This document shows positions 33,564 to 45,049 of a DNA stretch of 64,000 nucleotides, in pieces. The position numbers and the translations under genes were made by a program. A model generated the notes under the pieces. That model was given only the letters and a program-made list of their open reading frames with translations. It did no database searches and was not told the origin of the DNA. Numbering within the stretch: the first letter of the stretch is position 1; every line of letters begins with the position of its first letter. Origin of the DNA: Stereocaulon alpinum (taxonomy: Eukaryota; Ascomycota; Lecanoromycetes; Lecanorales; Stereocaulaceae); assembly GCA_018257865.1 (NCBI GenBank), contig JAEUBA010000028.1:248001-312000 (forward strand). Direction: 5' to 3'.

Positions 33564-35017
33564 ATCACAGCTGCGGTGCTCAATCTTCCCTACACTGCAA
33601 CATACTCCATATCACGACAGAGCCTTGGCTGGTAGTTCCCTCATGGGTACAACATGAATAACAAGACTTGGTGATCATCAACGGGGATTTTCTAATAGGC
33701 CACGGCACTACAAATCCAAAGTGACTACTCTGCGGTACTTATCACTTGGCTCACATGGCGCACACAGCCAGTAGTGGCAGATATAAGTTGCTGCCCGGGC
33801 AGCACCTCAACGAAAAGGGCGCCGAGATTCGCTGCAAAACCATTTGGTTCGGGACGGACCCTGATCCTCAAACCATCCAACTCAATCGCGCAGCTGTCAT
33901 AAACAACAATCTGTCACCAGTTGCTTGTTGTGGGGTTCAATGTTTATTTTGCCGCCTGGGAAACAAGTGCCTTGTTGGGGTTGCGTATTTGCATCATGCA
34001 GGTGCTCACTACTCAAGAAAGTTTTTCGGTAACCTGGTTCGAGATTTGCCCATGGCCTCTGGGGTATGCACAAGATACGTTGGTACGAGTGTGAGCTAGC
34101 ACAAACCTTAGATAATGCACGATTTTTCGGTATTGAATTAGTCCATTTCTATGCAGTGATGTTGCGCTCCAATAATAAGGTAGGATTGATTGTCACTACC
34201 TGCTGTGCAGTGACCTCATATACCCACCTTATGCTAAGGCACCTTAGTCAATTAACAGGACTAGTGTAGGTAGGTAATCCAAGCGGGACCCTCGAATAAC
34301 CTCACAGCTACCTTACACTCTACACTCAGCCTTCTACTAACCCCTCGACTCCATCAAGACCTCAAACACGCTACCAACCTACAGCGCGGACATCCTCGAC
34401 CTCCCTATACTACCCTCCACCTCACCCTAATACCTCCCCTACAGATCTCCCTACCGTATCGTCCCCATGCCCCACCAACCCATGTCCCCCCCTCCCCCAC
34501 AGAACACCACACGAATCCCCCTACCTCGCCTTAATTCACCTTACCTCAACTCACAACACCTTCCAAACCACCACGAACCACCACTCCAAACCCCCCCTCT
34601 CACGCCCCCAAAGTCATCCATCAGCCATAAACACCAAACCCCAAACAATCTTCACAAAAGGGGCAAAGCCAGCGAGGAGAGTAGGGGGATAAGCTACTTA
34701 ATTACAGGACCTTTTAAAGGGGGGGGGGGCGAAGAATACAGGAGAGGAAAACGAAGAAATCACAAAGGATGATTAATAGAGGGGTAAGAGCGTATGACTC
34801 GGGCTAGATGCATAATTAACATAGTAGTTCTATGCCACCCCGAATCCCTCACACCAAAGCCTCGAATTCTCGCAAAACAGCACTATTGCATTGCACTACG
34901 TATCGCGTTCCGCTTGATACACGCTGCTCACGCACAGCACCTCCGCCCGGGGCCGTCTCCCATCCGCCGCTATTGCTACTTTTCCCTCTCCGCTCCTCAA
35001 GACCCCCACTTCCTACC
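33564..35017. other. Intergenic, with C-rich block and an 11-G run
   Basis: 1.45 kb between APRT and the convergent small stress-protein gene. The first part holds only short open frames. About 34270-34660 is very C-rich on the + strand, followed by a G-rich block with 11 consecutive G (34719-34729). No protein recognised. Confidence 0.45.
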
Positions 35018-35300
35018 TCACGTACGACCTCCACTCTGTCCTCCCCATCCCCATCCGCCTCCGCTTGTCTTACCAGCGTTCCCAGCAGCGGCGGCGGCGG
35101 CGGCGGTGGCATTCGCGTTCGTGGCTCCGGCTGATTGGGCGCGAGAGGCGAAGGTGTTGGAGCCGGTTGGTTTTCCGGAGGTTGCCTTGGGTGGTGTTAG
35201 TGGGAGGGAGGGGAGGGAGGGTGAAGTAGGGTGGAGAAGGACTTACTTGGGTGGATTGGATGCGGGATGCATCGGAGGAGGTCATTTTGCTGTTTGGCAT
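35018..35300 (-). CDS. Small SMP/LEA-like stress protein, two exons, 73 aa
   Basis: Model: complement(join(35018..35185, 35247..35300)), 222 nt; the intron is GTAAGT..CCAAG, 61 bp, phase 0. It reads MTSSDASRIQSTQ (after a short MPNSK start) spliced to ATSGKPTGSNTFASRAQSAG, then an Ala/Asn run and a Gly/Trp tail (GGGWGWGGQ). Fungal seed-maturation-protein-like (SMP) small proteins share the two-part pattern DASRIQSTQ ... FASRAQSAG, and are hydrophilic and induced in stress or dormancy. There is no membrane or signal segment. A longer open frame on the opposite strand (34794-35501) is its mirror and has no content. The second ATG (35285) is an equally good start. Confidence 0.72.
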
Positions 35301-36144
35301 TTTGGTTTGGGTGGGTGGTTGCTTTGTGTTGGGAGGGTGGATTATTGTTTTGTTGATGGTAGATTTGGATTTTCTGTTTCTGAGAGCTTGTTGGTGGAGT
35401 TGCAGTTGCAGGGTTTTGATTGCTTGTCCCAGGGGAGGAAGGAAGTTGTGGGTTCAGAACGCTTCTCTATATTTGAGCTGAATAGCCAAGCAAAGAAGTA
35501 AGGGGCTCGTGGCTTCTGACGCTGCAGCCTTCCTCTCGGGTGATCTGAGCTCATCGCTGGGGCAAAGGGCTGTAGATTCAGCTCGTGGGTCTTCCATTCG
35601 CTGTGCTCCTACCGCAAATAATGCAGGCAAGGGGAAGTCTTGTCTGATTGGGACACACCAAGTGTCGGTAGCCAGTCATCGTCGCGAACAGTCTGCTGGG
35701 ATTGTGGAAGATAAGAGCAACCTATTGAGCACTGTGTCTGTGAGAGAAGGGGAACCACAAAGGAAACCACGTGAACATCAAACCTGATGGATCATTGGGC
35801 AGACCAGAGGTGTTACCTGCAGAAAGCGGTTGTTGGGAGCAGAGACCGGGCAAAGGGCTAAGGGCCAATCGAAGATTGTACCTGCTGCGGAGAACGTCAG
35901 GCCAATTGGAAAGATGCGGATCTTGACCCTCTGAACCGATCCTCGGTCTTGGGTTGCGTGGAGAGTGAATCCCGGCGGGCTGCACTGTGGGGGGTTCCCA
36001 ATGCAGTGGAAACGAGCAAGGGCCATGAGAAGTACGTAAGTTCTGGTTTTCGGTCTCCCAACACGATCTGCATGGACAGATGTGGCTGTGAAAGCAAGCG
36101 GCATACGCCATGTATCTTTACGGATTCTCCCGCTGAAGATCGGC
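35301..36144. other. Promoter side of the SMP-like gene; no other gene recognised
   Basis: Contains overlapping minus-strand open frames (35722-36281), which might include a further 3' exon of the weak gene at 36145-36828, but I cannot place its splice sites. Confidence 0.35.
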
Positions 36145-36828
36145 CTAATTGTCGACTTGCCCTCTATGTCGTATGCACGTATGTCGCCATTTCCTCGGTG
36201 CCACTTTTCCGTTCCTTTCACTGACTTCAACACCACCTTGTCCTTTACGGTCTTGTCCACTCCCTCCACTGGTGCCCGCATTGTCCGCGGAAGCAGTTAT
36301 CTGCTGCTGCTCATTCGACTCTGCTCCAGAAGACTCCTGTCCAGCCACAGCGCCACCTGTCCCAGCATCCTTGCTCAAAGGTGCCTGTGGAATGCCCATT
36401 GTCGGCGATATCATCCAGCCAGCAAGCTGAGCTCATACATTCAACAATAATGATTGGATGAGAGATGAATGTATAGTGAAGGTCATGCATGTCAAAGTTC
36501 ACCTTAGATGACGGCTGGACGCCACAGCATCAGGGCCATTCACTTTGTTCAATACGGTCTGTACGATGTAGACGCGCTCATTGTGCCTGCTAGGCCCATT
36601 CGAGTCTTTGCTGTCTTGGCCTGCTCCTATCGGTTCTGCTGCAGCTGCTTGGGCGGAGATGTTGAATCGTAGTGGTCCACGTTCGGGTACTTTTTGGGTG
36701 TATTGCTGGTGTCGAAATTGCGTTTCTGCAGCACCAGGGAAGAAAAACCCGGAGCCGTTGATATGGTGTGATATGGTGGGAGACGAAGCATGCATGGGGC
36801 TATAGTGTGCATGGTATTGCAGATACAC
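36145..36828 (-). CDS. Possible hypothetical gene, at least two exons
   Basis: Weak model. A first exon (about 36828 to 36506) contains polar, coding-looking text such as LRFNISAQAAAAEPIGAGQ and ERVYIVQTVLNKVNG. A GTGAAC donor and an AG near 36433 would join it in frame to SACWMISPTMGIPQAPLS followed by a Gly/Ser/Gln-rich segment ending near 36145. The start is unclear: another frame at 36848 begins MLRLPPYHTISTAPGF, which resembles a mitochondrial presequence. No domain recognised and no stop-coherent 3' end beyond the frame stop. Chance is possible. Confidence 0.28.
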
Positions 36829-36924
36829 ATACTAGTATACATATTCACGTCGCAAAGGCTCGGACTCTTTCATCAACAGCCGCGGAGGCTATAAGCACGT
36901 TGGGTATCACGAACAAATAACAAC

Positions 36925-38488
36925 TTAACCCTGTGGTCCTTGTGGGTCCCACCCACACTTCTCAATCAGTGCAGCTGCTTGCTCAGCTGTGTAGCCAATG
37001 AACACAGGTCCAGTGAATGTCATATGCGCTTTGTCGTCCGCTTGACCACCAGCGCCAGCATCCCTGAAACTAACCCGTGCAGGAGAAGAGCGTTCTGCTA
37101 CCCCTCTAGGTGTAGGCGCAACTTCACTCTCGGTGGGATGTCTGGTTGCTGCTCCGCCAGGGACAGAGATACCCCATGGTCGGCTTGGCGATTCACCAAC
37201 TCTTACCTCTTTGAGAGGCCGGTCAAAGTGCCCTTGCCTGTCATCGGTATCCGAGGGTTCTTCTAGAAGAGTTCTATGCAGATCAGGCTCTTCCGGATCC
37301 CCCTTGATATTGTCTGCCCACTTCTCAACCTTCTTGATAGATTCCGAGTCCACCTCGGCACAGTCTTCTCCATCCTCCTTGCTTGGGAGCATAGGCTTAT
37401 GCTTCATGCCCAAGCCCTGTATCATGTTGACGAGATTGCCATACTTCGCATCCAGTTGCCGGATGCTCGCAGCATTGCTTTGATACCGCTTGACGCAGAT
37501 CTCATGGCTCCTAGGAATCTCATGTTTATGTGTTTCGAAATACTCCGCGACTTCTTCTGGTGACCGCTCATCGAACATCCGGATCGGACACTTCGAGATT
37601 GAGCCTGACACTGATGGAGGTGGGGAGATGCCCCTGCCATGGTCTTCTTCATGAACCGCGCCACCATGGGGATGCTGTTGAGTATGTGGGGGCGTTGGTT
37701 GTGATTCTGGTCTCTGGCTCGCTGGAGCGTCTGTTTGATCGCCATCTTGCTTGCCCAGGTCGGCCAACGAGGCGAACGGGCACATCAAATTTTCTGGATC
37801 GTCTTCACCAACAGCGAGATTACCGGCAGGATGACCGACAACGGGATGACCGGAAGGAAAAGTACCGATGTCAGGCGGTTTCTCTGTAGACTCCTGACTC
37901 TGTCGTCTGCTTGACCTTTGTGTATTGAATCGACGCCATAGAGGTCCGGTGCCACGTGTGAGTGCTTTCCACGCATCAACACCCTCCACGATCGCCATAG
38001 CGTTGTCTTCACCTGACCCACCCATGAACCAGATGGCTTCTTCTTCGCTAGATGTTGAATTGGATTGCCGGCGTTTGGTTCCACCATGCTTTGCCTGCAG
38101 CCATACTGGAGTTCCGTCTTTAGATAGAGGTCCGTCAGCGCGGGTCATGTAGTTGGCCTATAATGTGTAGGCGTATCAGCGAACGCCGATTCTCAGCAAA
38201 CACGATGGAGATGGGTAGATGGAATCATGCTCAGAGAAATAGGTGTCTTATCAATCACCGCCATGCAAAGTGGCTCCAGATCTAGAGCTATGATGTTTCT
38301 TCATACGAAAGGAAAGATACTTGGAGAAAGGGAAGCTTGAGTACCTCTTCTCGGACTCGAGCAAGTCGCTGCTCAAGGTCTGTGTTTCTCCGCGCCAGCT
38401 CTTGCACTTGCTCTAGCAGAGCACCAAATCCTGTCGTCAGCTTCTCCACGAGATTTTCATGGCGTTCTTGATCGTTGAGCTCCATCAT
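36925..38488 (-). CDS. Conserved-looking hypothetical protein with N-terminal coiled coil, two exons, 458 aa
   Basis: Model: complement(join(36925..38157, 38345..38488)), 1377 nt; the intron is 187 bp, GTACTC..TTATAG, phase 0. Exon 1 encodes a heptad-type helix (about residues 5-48: HENLVEKLTTGFGALLEQ, then VQELARRNTDLEQRLARVRE). Exon 2 has a disordered acidic/Ser/Pro region containing MCPFASL (about 175), then a compact segment with CPIRMFDERSPEEVAEYFE followed by THKHEIPRSHEICVKRYQ and IRQLDAKYGNLVNMIQGLG, and a C-terminal FIGYTAEQAAALIEKCGWD that may be a short helical motif. I do not recognise a named family; the middle segment reads like a conserved domain. No signal or membrane segment. 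The first of two adjacent ATGs (38488) was taken as start. Confidence 0.75.
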
Positions 38489-40026
38489 CAAGGTACGAGA
38501 GAAGGGTGGAAGAAGGTGGAAGTAGGTAGCGATTGAAGGACTTCCTCGCATTCGATGGCCAAAAAACTGACGGACGCAAAGCCGACATATCTCCGGGACT
38601 AGTCTTAGATGGTGTTCTACTACCTGAAAGTACTTTTAGCCCTAGGCTTGGCATAATTTGTAGGGGATGCGAGCTTTGCCGCTTCAATTTAGACGAATTC
38701 TTACAGATGATTCAAGAGGAATAGCTGTTCTTTGTGGTTGGCAAGGAGCTATCAAATCTCATCACCGAAGAAGAATTCAAGGTACTATTTTTCTTGACAG
38801 GATAACCCACTCCTAGCATCGGAATCTTGAATTTAGCTTTCTTCCCTCCTTTCCTGGCGACAACCATGTTCAGCCTCAACATCGGACTTGCAATCGGGGA
38901 TCCCAGCTCAAGCAAAATGAGAGATGGGAGCTCACAGGTCCTCGGTCCCTATTCCTTACTACATCGACACGCCAGTCCCTGCACTCAAAGTTGGGACGCT
39001 GCAGCTGGTATGAGACATTGGCAATCCAATAAACAACGGTGAGCTTGTGGTGTATTAGCAGAAATCGGACTCCATATCCATCTTCCTGAAAGTCATTCTC
39101 ACTTAGGAGACTGATTCATCAACGTTGCAACTACCTTTTCCAAGGATGAGAGGAGGGCGACAGTAGTAGCTAATCTCTTGATATAATCACTGAGTTTTGA
39201 GAGGCATTCAAATCAGGTGTAACGATCTTATAGCCTTGTGAAATGACTTCAGTCTCGTCAGCATCTGAAAGTCTTGCCTGACCCGGTCTCATACCCAGAC
39301 TTTGTCCTTTCCTCGCGCTTATGTAAACCTAGACTCATTCTAACAGGGACTCAATCCAATACCCTCCAGCAGCCTTCGCTGTCTCCGAACATCACCTAGA
39401 ACCTCAGAGAAGGATGTGGGCAGACAACCCATGCCGCCTTGTTACAATTCTTTCTTAGCTAGAGAAGAGCTTAGGCCAATTGAGCTTGCATATACCCGCC
39501 GCCAGATCTATACTTGGCTCTCGTTAAAGGTTCCTCATGTAGAGTACTAGGGAGAATGTACAATAGGAACAAGACTAAAACGAGCTAGAGGAAAGTATTG
39601 GCGAGAGGCGCAGCAGCCATAATGCATGTCCCAGCTGTCTGGTGCTTAAGTCATGCCGGCCCAAAACTGCGCAATCGGGTGTGTCTGATTGAATGAAGCA
39701 AGATCCCAACGTAGGTGACTCCAACCCTGTTCTTTCTGTGCGTGTCGTGTGGACCGCTTCTGTTATGTAATTTCTGCACGGTAAGCTAGAAGAAGTGATT
39801 ATGTACAAGTCCTCAAAAGCACTCCCCTCATCACGGTCTATATACAGCTCAAACTTCAACATATGTACGATCCTCTCACATAGAGCAGGTAGTGCAATGA
39901 GCGAGCACGGCTCAACTATCTTGCCCCAAATCCAGTTCTTGAAGGCCGTAGCCGTGGCGGCAGCCAAGACCTCCATGTGTTCCTCGAGTATCTTTTGTTC
40001 CGTACGACCAATATGCCATAACATGC
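38489..40026. other. Intergenic, no gene recognised
   Basis: 1.5 kb with short open frames only. A + strand frame at 38533-38724 interrupted by one stop has coding-like text, but nothing identifiable. Confidence 0.4.
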
Positions 40027-41383
40027 CTATACTCGATCTAAAACCTCCTCTTCATGTTCATAGAATCCGCCGTCATTAAGTCTCTTCGACGAGGATTCCG
40101 ACTTCCTTCTTGTATTTTTGTAGCTGTCGTCATTAGGAGGGTAGGCACTGGCCACAGTGATCTCCTTCTTGTCATTAGAGTCTCTTCTCGGTGTAGATAC
40201 TGTGGCTTGTACGCTTTCAAGCTCGATTTGACCGAGGCCAGACTTGTCATCGAGCTGTCGTGAGGCCGAGTCACCAGATGTTTTCCGTTTGTAGCGATTC
40301 TGGCTGCTTCGGCCGAAGTAGCGGTTGCTGCTTCGACCACTCTTTCGACCTTCTCGTATGGCTTTGTTGAAAAGAGGGCGCAGGGTAGGGATGGAGGCGG
40401 CTATGATGCCAATATTCACTTCGAGCACGACCCAGATAGCGAGATTGACGAGACCCCAAGTGACGGACCCGTCGCCCGGATTCCGGATGATATTCCTTAG
40501 TAGCACTGTCTTGATGATGGTGCAGATCCCAGTACTGCAATCGTCAGTGGTTTGTTGTGTTTGTGTAGGAGAGATACTCACAAGTATCCCATGCCCATCA
40601 AGAGAAGAATGCCACCCTTGACTTTCTTGCTCATCTGCACGTTCCACATAAACACGATGGGTAGACTTGCGAGTATCCAATCGATCAAAACGGCGACCGC
40701 TAGTGTGATGATTAGAAGGGTACAATGCCGCATGATGAGCAGGAACATACCGCCCTGAAAGGTCCCAATAGCAACTGTGGTCTCGGGGCGCCAGCAAGTT
40801 CCAGGTGTAAGCGGATACCAGAGTCTTTGGACTGGTTGACACTGAGTCACGGTAACAACTGCAGTGGCAATGCCGGTCACTGCGGAAAAGACCGCAATGC
40901 CATACAAACCCCACCTCCATTTCCAATTTGTCCTGAAGATCCGTAGCAGAAAGAAACAGATGGATATCCTTGTGAACGTGACTGAGAGGATTGACAGCGG
41001 CTGTGCTATAGACTGCCATTTCAGACCCTCGAAGATCTCAGGAACGTACAACGGAGGGCCATTGGCAACGGACGCCACCCTTTGTTGAACCATGATACCA
41101 GTAACCACGAAGCAAGAGATAGAGAATATCTAGGTTTGCTCGGTTAGCGATAAGGTGAGACATGATGACCCACTCAACTGTGACTTACCAAAGCTACAAC
41201 GATGAACAGCTCGTCTAGACCAATGCTCCTGAGGATAAATTGCCGTACATAGAGCCGTGCAAAGACGAGAGCTGTTGCGATGGCAACGAGGACCGCTTCT
41301 ATTATGATGAACGCTGTGTTCCCATATCGGTCTGCATCGATTGGCTGCGGAGGAATTACGGGAGGTGCTGCGGGTGATGCCAT
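40027..41383 (-). CDS. PTH11-type fungal rhodopsin-fold receptor, four exons, 399 aa
   Basis: Model: complement(join(40027..40534, 40582..40699, 40751..41129, 41189..41383)), 1200 nt. Introns are 47-59 bp with GTAAGT, GTATGT and GTGAGT donors. Seven helices can be traced: TAFIIIEAVLVAIATALVFA (1), IFSISCFVVTGIMV (2), LSILSVTFTRISICFFLLRI (3), WGLYGIAVFSAVTGIATAVV (4), AVLIDWILASLPIVFMWNVQ (5), ILLLMGMGYFTGICTIIK (6) and LVNLAIWVVLEVNIGIIAAS (7). The VEVN/LEVN-IGII-ASIPTLRPLF motif closing helix 7 and the QCQPVQRLW loop are typical of the fungal rhodopsin domain. The cytosolic tail of about 110 residues is Ser/Arg/Lys-rich. Probably a plasma-membrane receptor-like protein; ligand unknown. It is not closely similar to the receptor at 8993-10543, so it is not a recent copy. 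Confidence 0.87.
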
Positions 41384-43686
41384 AATGTCTCACTAGATTG
41401 ATAAGAGCATGAAAACGTCTCTGCTGTGATGCTTTCTTGCAGCTCCGTCTGTCGAGGGTCTCTATGTATCTTCGACGAACAATCGAGTGAGTCTAGAAGA
41501 ACTAGTAGAAGACGGGTGAACAGGCCTAAATTGGAAAGCTCTCGTAAAATTGACGATTGAAGTGTACCCGATCGTGCATGGTATGGTACTGGCCTCATGG
41601 TAGCGACGGGAAGCAATTAAATGGTCGAACTCTCCCGCATCCATGCTACCACGTGTGGAGACGGTAGTGCTGGCACTAAGTCTTAACATATTCGGTCGAA
41701 CCGTTGGGTCTCTTGGGCCTTTGTCTCCGAGGGACGGTCTGTCTCCGAAGTAGCCCGCTTGTAAACTAAGGATGAATAAATTTCGTCTCGATTGGGTCGC
41801 GTCGAGATCGCTACGAATAGCGACAGCCATCAAGGGGTCGGAAGTTGGCTTGCAATTGTGTGCAGGACTCAATGTAGGCCCGCATATGCGTCGTGTTTCA
41901 ATGTATGCAACCAATGGGCGAGAGGTATGTACGTAGCTACAGCGTTGTTTGATGAGGAAATAGTCAAGGCAGCATTCTTCTCCTTCCCATACTGTCCCAG
42001 ACAGTCAACGGAGCGTAGAGATGGTACCTTGCAGGAATCCATGTCGATTTGCTCGGCCCCGCACTTTCAAACAATTCGCAATCGTTGGTCTTTGCATGAT
42101 GCTTGTCTTTGAGCGAGGGTGCCAGCCACCAAAGAAGGGGCTAATCTGGCTAAAGAGCGCTAAGTGCCAAGTGCCAAGAGATGTCGTCTAGAAGCATAAT
42201 GATTGGCGCGCTTTTAGTCTGCGGGTAAACATACCCCGCTACACTAAACGATCATTGACGGCACACTCATATACTAAGCCTGGGAATCGGTGTCCAAGCT
42301 GAATAAATTGTAACAAAGGGCTCCCAGCGAACACTGAACGATACTCAATAATGCCACAAGTTGGGTGTTAAAAGGGAAGATACACAGCTTCCTGATCATG
42401 AGGAAGCACTGTGTGCACTGTGACAGCCGCGCTGATTCCTCCCTATTGGGATCTTGACCGACGATGGCTTTTGTTTTCTCTGACGACACTCCTCGGAAGC
42501 CGTCACTACGATCGCCCAACGCCATCAAACTACAAGCTACAAGAATTTAGTAAGCTAGCTAACAATTAAGCAACAACAAGGGCTAGCACACAAATTGTGG
42601 GGTCTAGCGTTACGCCTTGGCTGAAAAATCTCCGAGACATTATGCAGCATTGTTCAATGAGCGTTGGATTCGACTTGAGAGCTGAACCACCATCAACAAA
42701 ACTTTCGACTGTGCGTAATGCTACGCAAGCCTCTTATGTTCTGGATGGGCGCTCAGATCGCTTTTCTTCCAAGGATCAGCAGCCTCCTGTGCAGGAAGAA
42801 ATTCTCCGCGGCCTAGTTTATTTTCAGCCATACCAATTGCGCATTCTTCTACTCTTATGTCTGCGCTTTGACGTTCGACTAGTAGCACAAGTCTCGGCCT
42901 TAGACACCATGCCTTTTCTGACATGATCCGCCTGAGGCTACGATAACAGTGATACTTTGTCTGGCAGCGGCCCACGGCTGCCTCTTCGGAATACGCGTCC
43001 GACCATTGCGCGGATGTCTCCTTGCTATCACAGGAGAAACTCAGTAGACGCGACTTGTGAATGAGAAACTCGATAGACGGTACTGGTGAATCTCATGCGC
43101 TCCTTTCACATGAGATTCTGGTCTCATTGACCAATGCCCCCTTTCGAAGGAGTAGACGCACACAAGATGCTGGCTGATACCATCACGCTGTTTTCGTATT
43201 CCGGTGTCAAGAATGCTAGCCAAGGCTTGAGAACTTCCTAAAGGACAATGATTCAAGCTAATACTCACGTCAGCAGCCTTTCATTGAGGCACTCTATCGA
43301 ATACCAGACTGACAGTGATAGCTCAGCCCTAGCTTGTTGATCGAAGGATTTTCTCGAACTTCTCGCCACCAAGACTTTGTGTTCACAGACTCCTTTCGGC
43401 GGCATTGTACTTTGTGGAAGCCTACGGGCCTTGGCGACAACATAGAAATAGCGGCCTCCAGACTCAATTTGCTGGTCAGTGATATGTCCGAGTCGTTCTC
43501 ATCACTTGATGCTTTGTTCGAGTGTGATGGGAATGCCTGGAAAACTTTCATCACGGAGGACAAAATGCAATTCGTTTGAAGTTGGCTATTGTGTTGTGAA
43601 GCCCTATTAGAGGTTGTTGTTCCGGAATGTCTTCGTGCTATTGAAACACATGAAACCAGACCTTTTCAACGTATGTCTCTCACACA
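41384..43686. other. Intergenic, no gene recognised
   Basis: 2.3 kb. Open frames on both strands (41462-41914 minus, 42597-42926 plus, 43334-43579 plus) overlap antisense frames and lack motifs. It opens the accessory-looking stretch that runs to 49.2 kb. Confidence 0.4.
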
Positions 43687-44231
43687 ATGCATATCTATAC
43701 CTTTGTCCTTACTACCTTCCTCATGTTGGGCGCTATCAGTCTTGCCGCACCCAGCGCACAACCCACAGAGTACCCGGTCGGAGCCGAAGGTGATGGGGAC
43801 GGCTGATCTCAAGACCAATTCAGACCATGGTACTTGACACCCTTCACAATTCCCTCCATCTCTGCTGAAATCTTCTCAGTCCTAATGCAGCAACGGCTAC
43901 GCTTGCCAAGCTGTCTTCGGGAAACCCATGCATTCCTTTCAGTAGCTCCATTGATCAAGTAGGTATTAGTTGGACTGATGGTCCTGGTCAATATGCTGCC
44001 ATGGCTCTCATCGCCTACAATGATGCCAAATGTAAGAAACAAGCGCCTTATATCACTTGTCTCACATGGGACAGTCTCCAGGATCTTCCGTTTTGCATTA
44101 GTCAAAGGGCAAACAGTGGCCCCTGGGGATCTGTCAAGTACCAAGGTCGTGATAACATAGCCTCGGTGTCGATGTGGGAGCCTCAACCGACAGCTAAGAG
44201 CCCTAATGACAAGTGCGAATCTAAGGGGTAG
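43687..44231 (+). CDS. Candidate small secreted Cys-containing protein, two exons, 147 aa
   Basis: Model: join(43687..43789, 43891..44231), 444 nt; the intron is 101 bp (GTGATG..TAATGCAG). Exon 1 gives a clean signal peptide (IYTFVLTTFLMLGAISLA, likely cut before APSAQP). The mature part has five Cys: GNPCIPF, DAKCKK, YITCLTW, LPFCISQ and NDKCESK. Other text includes DGPGQYAAMALIAYNDA and RANSGPWGSVKYQGRDNI. I do not recognise a family; size, secretion signal and Cys content are those of fungal effector-like proteins (inference). The splice choice is forced by frame: only the second of two nearby AG acceptors gives an open protein. The TAG stop (44229-44231) lies inside a GGGGTA tandem repeat, so the end of the protein could change with repeat number. 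Confidence 0.6.
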
Positions 44232-44251
44232 GGGTAGGGGTAGGGGTAGGG
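44225..44251. repeat. G-rich hexamer tandem repeat (GGGGTA)4, overlapping a stop codon
   Basis: Four perfect GGGGTA units followed by GGG. It resembles, but is not, the fungal telomere repeat (TTAGGG), and could fold as a G-quadruplex. The first unit contains the stop codon of the candidate secreted protein. Confidence 0.9.
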
Positions 44252-45049
44252 TGCTTGCAGTGGCCGATATTCGCAGAGACCCTCGCGACGTGCGGCTGGT
44301 GTGAGTGGGACCTGATGTTTTCGAGGGAGGCTCGGCTAGTGTGAGAACAAGAAGGGTCTGAGTCTTGCGGTAGGTGATGCTGTGAGATCGAGTCCTTTCT
44401 CGAACTGCTTTGTTCCGAAATCTTATATCATTCCCAGTCTGCGAGTTCAAGGCTTAGTGGAACCACGACATGTTCTTTTGCAGATTCCATGACTCAGTCA
44501 AAGTCCCGGGAAAAGAGAGGCTATACATACACTCAATTTGAGCTCTACTGGGCCTCACTACGTCATTGATTAAGTCGATTGTCACCACATCCAACCTTGA
44601 AGTAGCTGATAGTAGCTAATCCCAGCTTTTTCACGACTTCATTGTCATTTGCTTCGAATGAATTCACTAGTCCGTTGATTGCAAGCTCGTGGTGACATCC
44701 TACAGAGATGACTAGGGGTTTTGACTGGAAAAGTTAAAAGCACAACAAGTCTGAGGATGATTATTTCGTTCCTCAATGCTACATGGCCAATCTGAGTGCG
44801 AGTGCGAAGTTCAAAGTCCTTTGTCCCTTTCGGATTTCGACTTTTGTCCAATTGTCGTCTCATCACAAAGGGACATTCGAACGTTCCCTTGTTGGCTTTC
44901 ATAGATTATTAGCTTACGTACCGGTCTTGTCTCGACATCCAATAGGCAATTGCACATTCATACCTCAATAAGCGAATACATAAAACCTTCACCCTACTCC
45001 CATTCCGCAAGATCCAACAACTAACCCATTCTCGCAAATACAGACCATC
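44232..45049. other. Intergenic between two secreted-protein genes
   Basis: About 0.8 kb, starting with the GGGGTA repeat. No open frame of note; the last ~60 bp is C+A-rich promoter sequence of the next gene. Confidence 0.4.

Noticed and set aside
34794..35501. 235-codon + strand open frame
   Set aside because: Low-complexity, no motif, and it overlaps the spliced SMP-like gene on the opposite strand, which has family text.
40027..41019. 330-codon minus-strand open frame
   Set aside because: Its first two thirds are an out-of-frame reading of receptor exons and introns; only the last part (from 40534 down) is a true exon.
41462..41914. 150-codon minus-strand open frame
   Set aside because: No recognisable features; codon use unlike neighbouring genes.
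44225..44251. Interstitial telomere repeat
   Set aside because: The unit is GGGGTA, not the TTAGGG expected for filamentous ascomycetes, and only four copies are present.
43809..44450. 213-codon minus-strand open frame
   Set aside because: Antisense to the spliced secreted-protein candidate; no motif and no plausible promoter.
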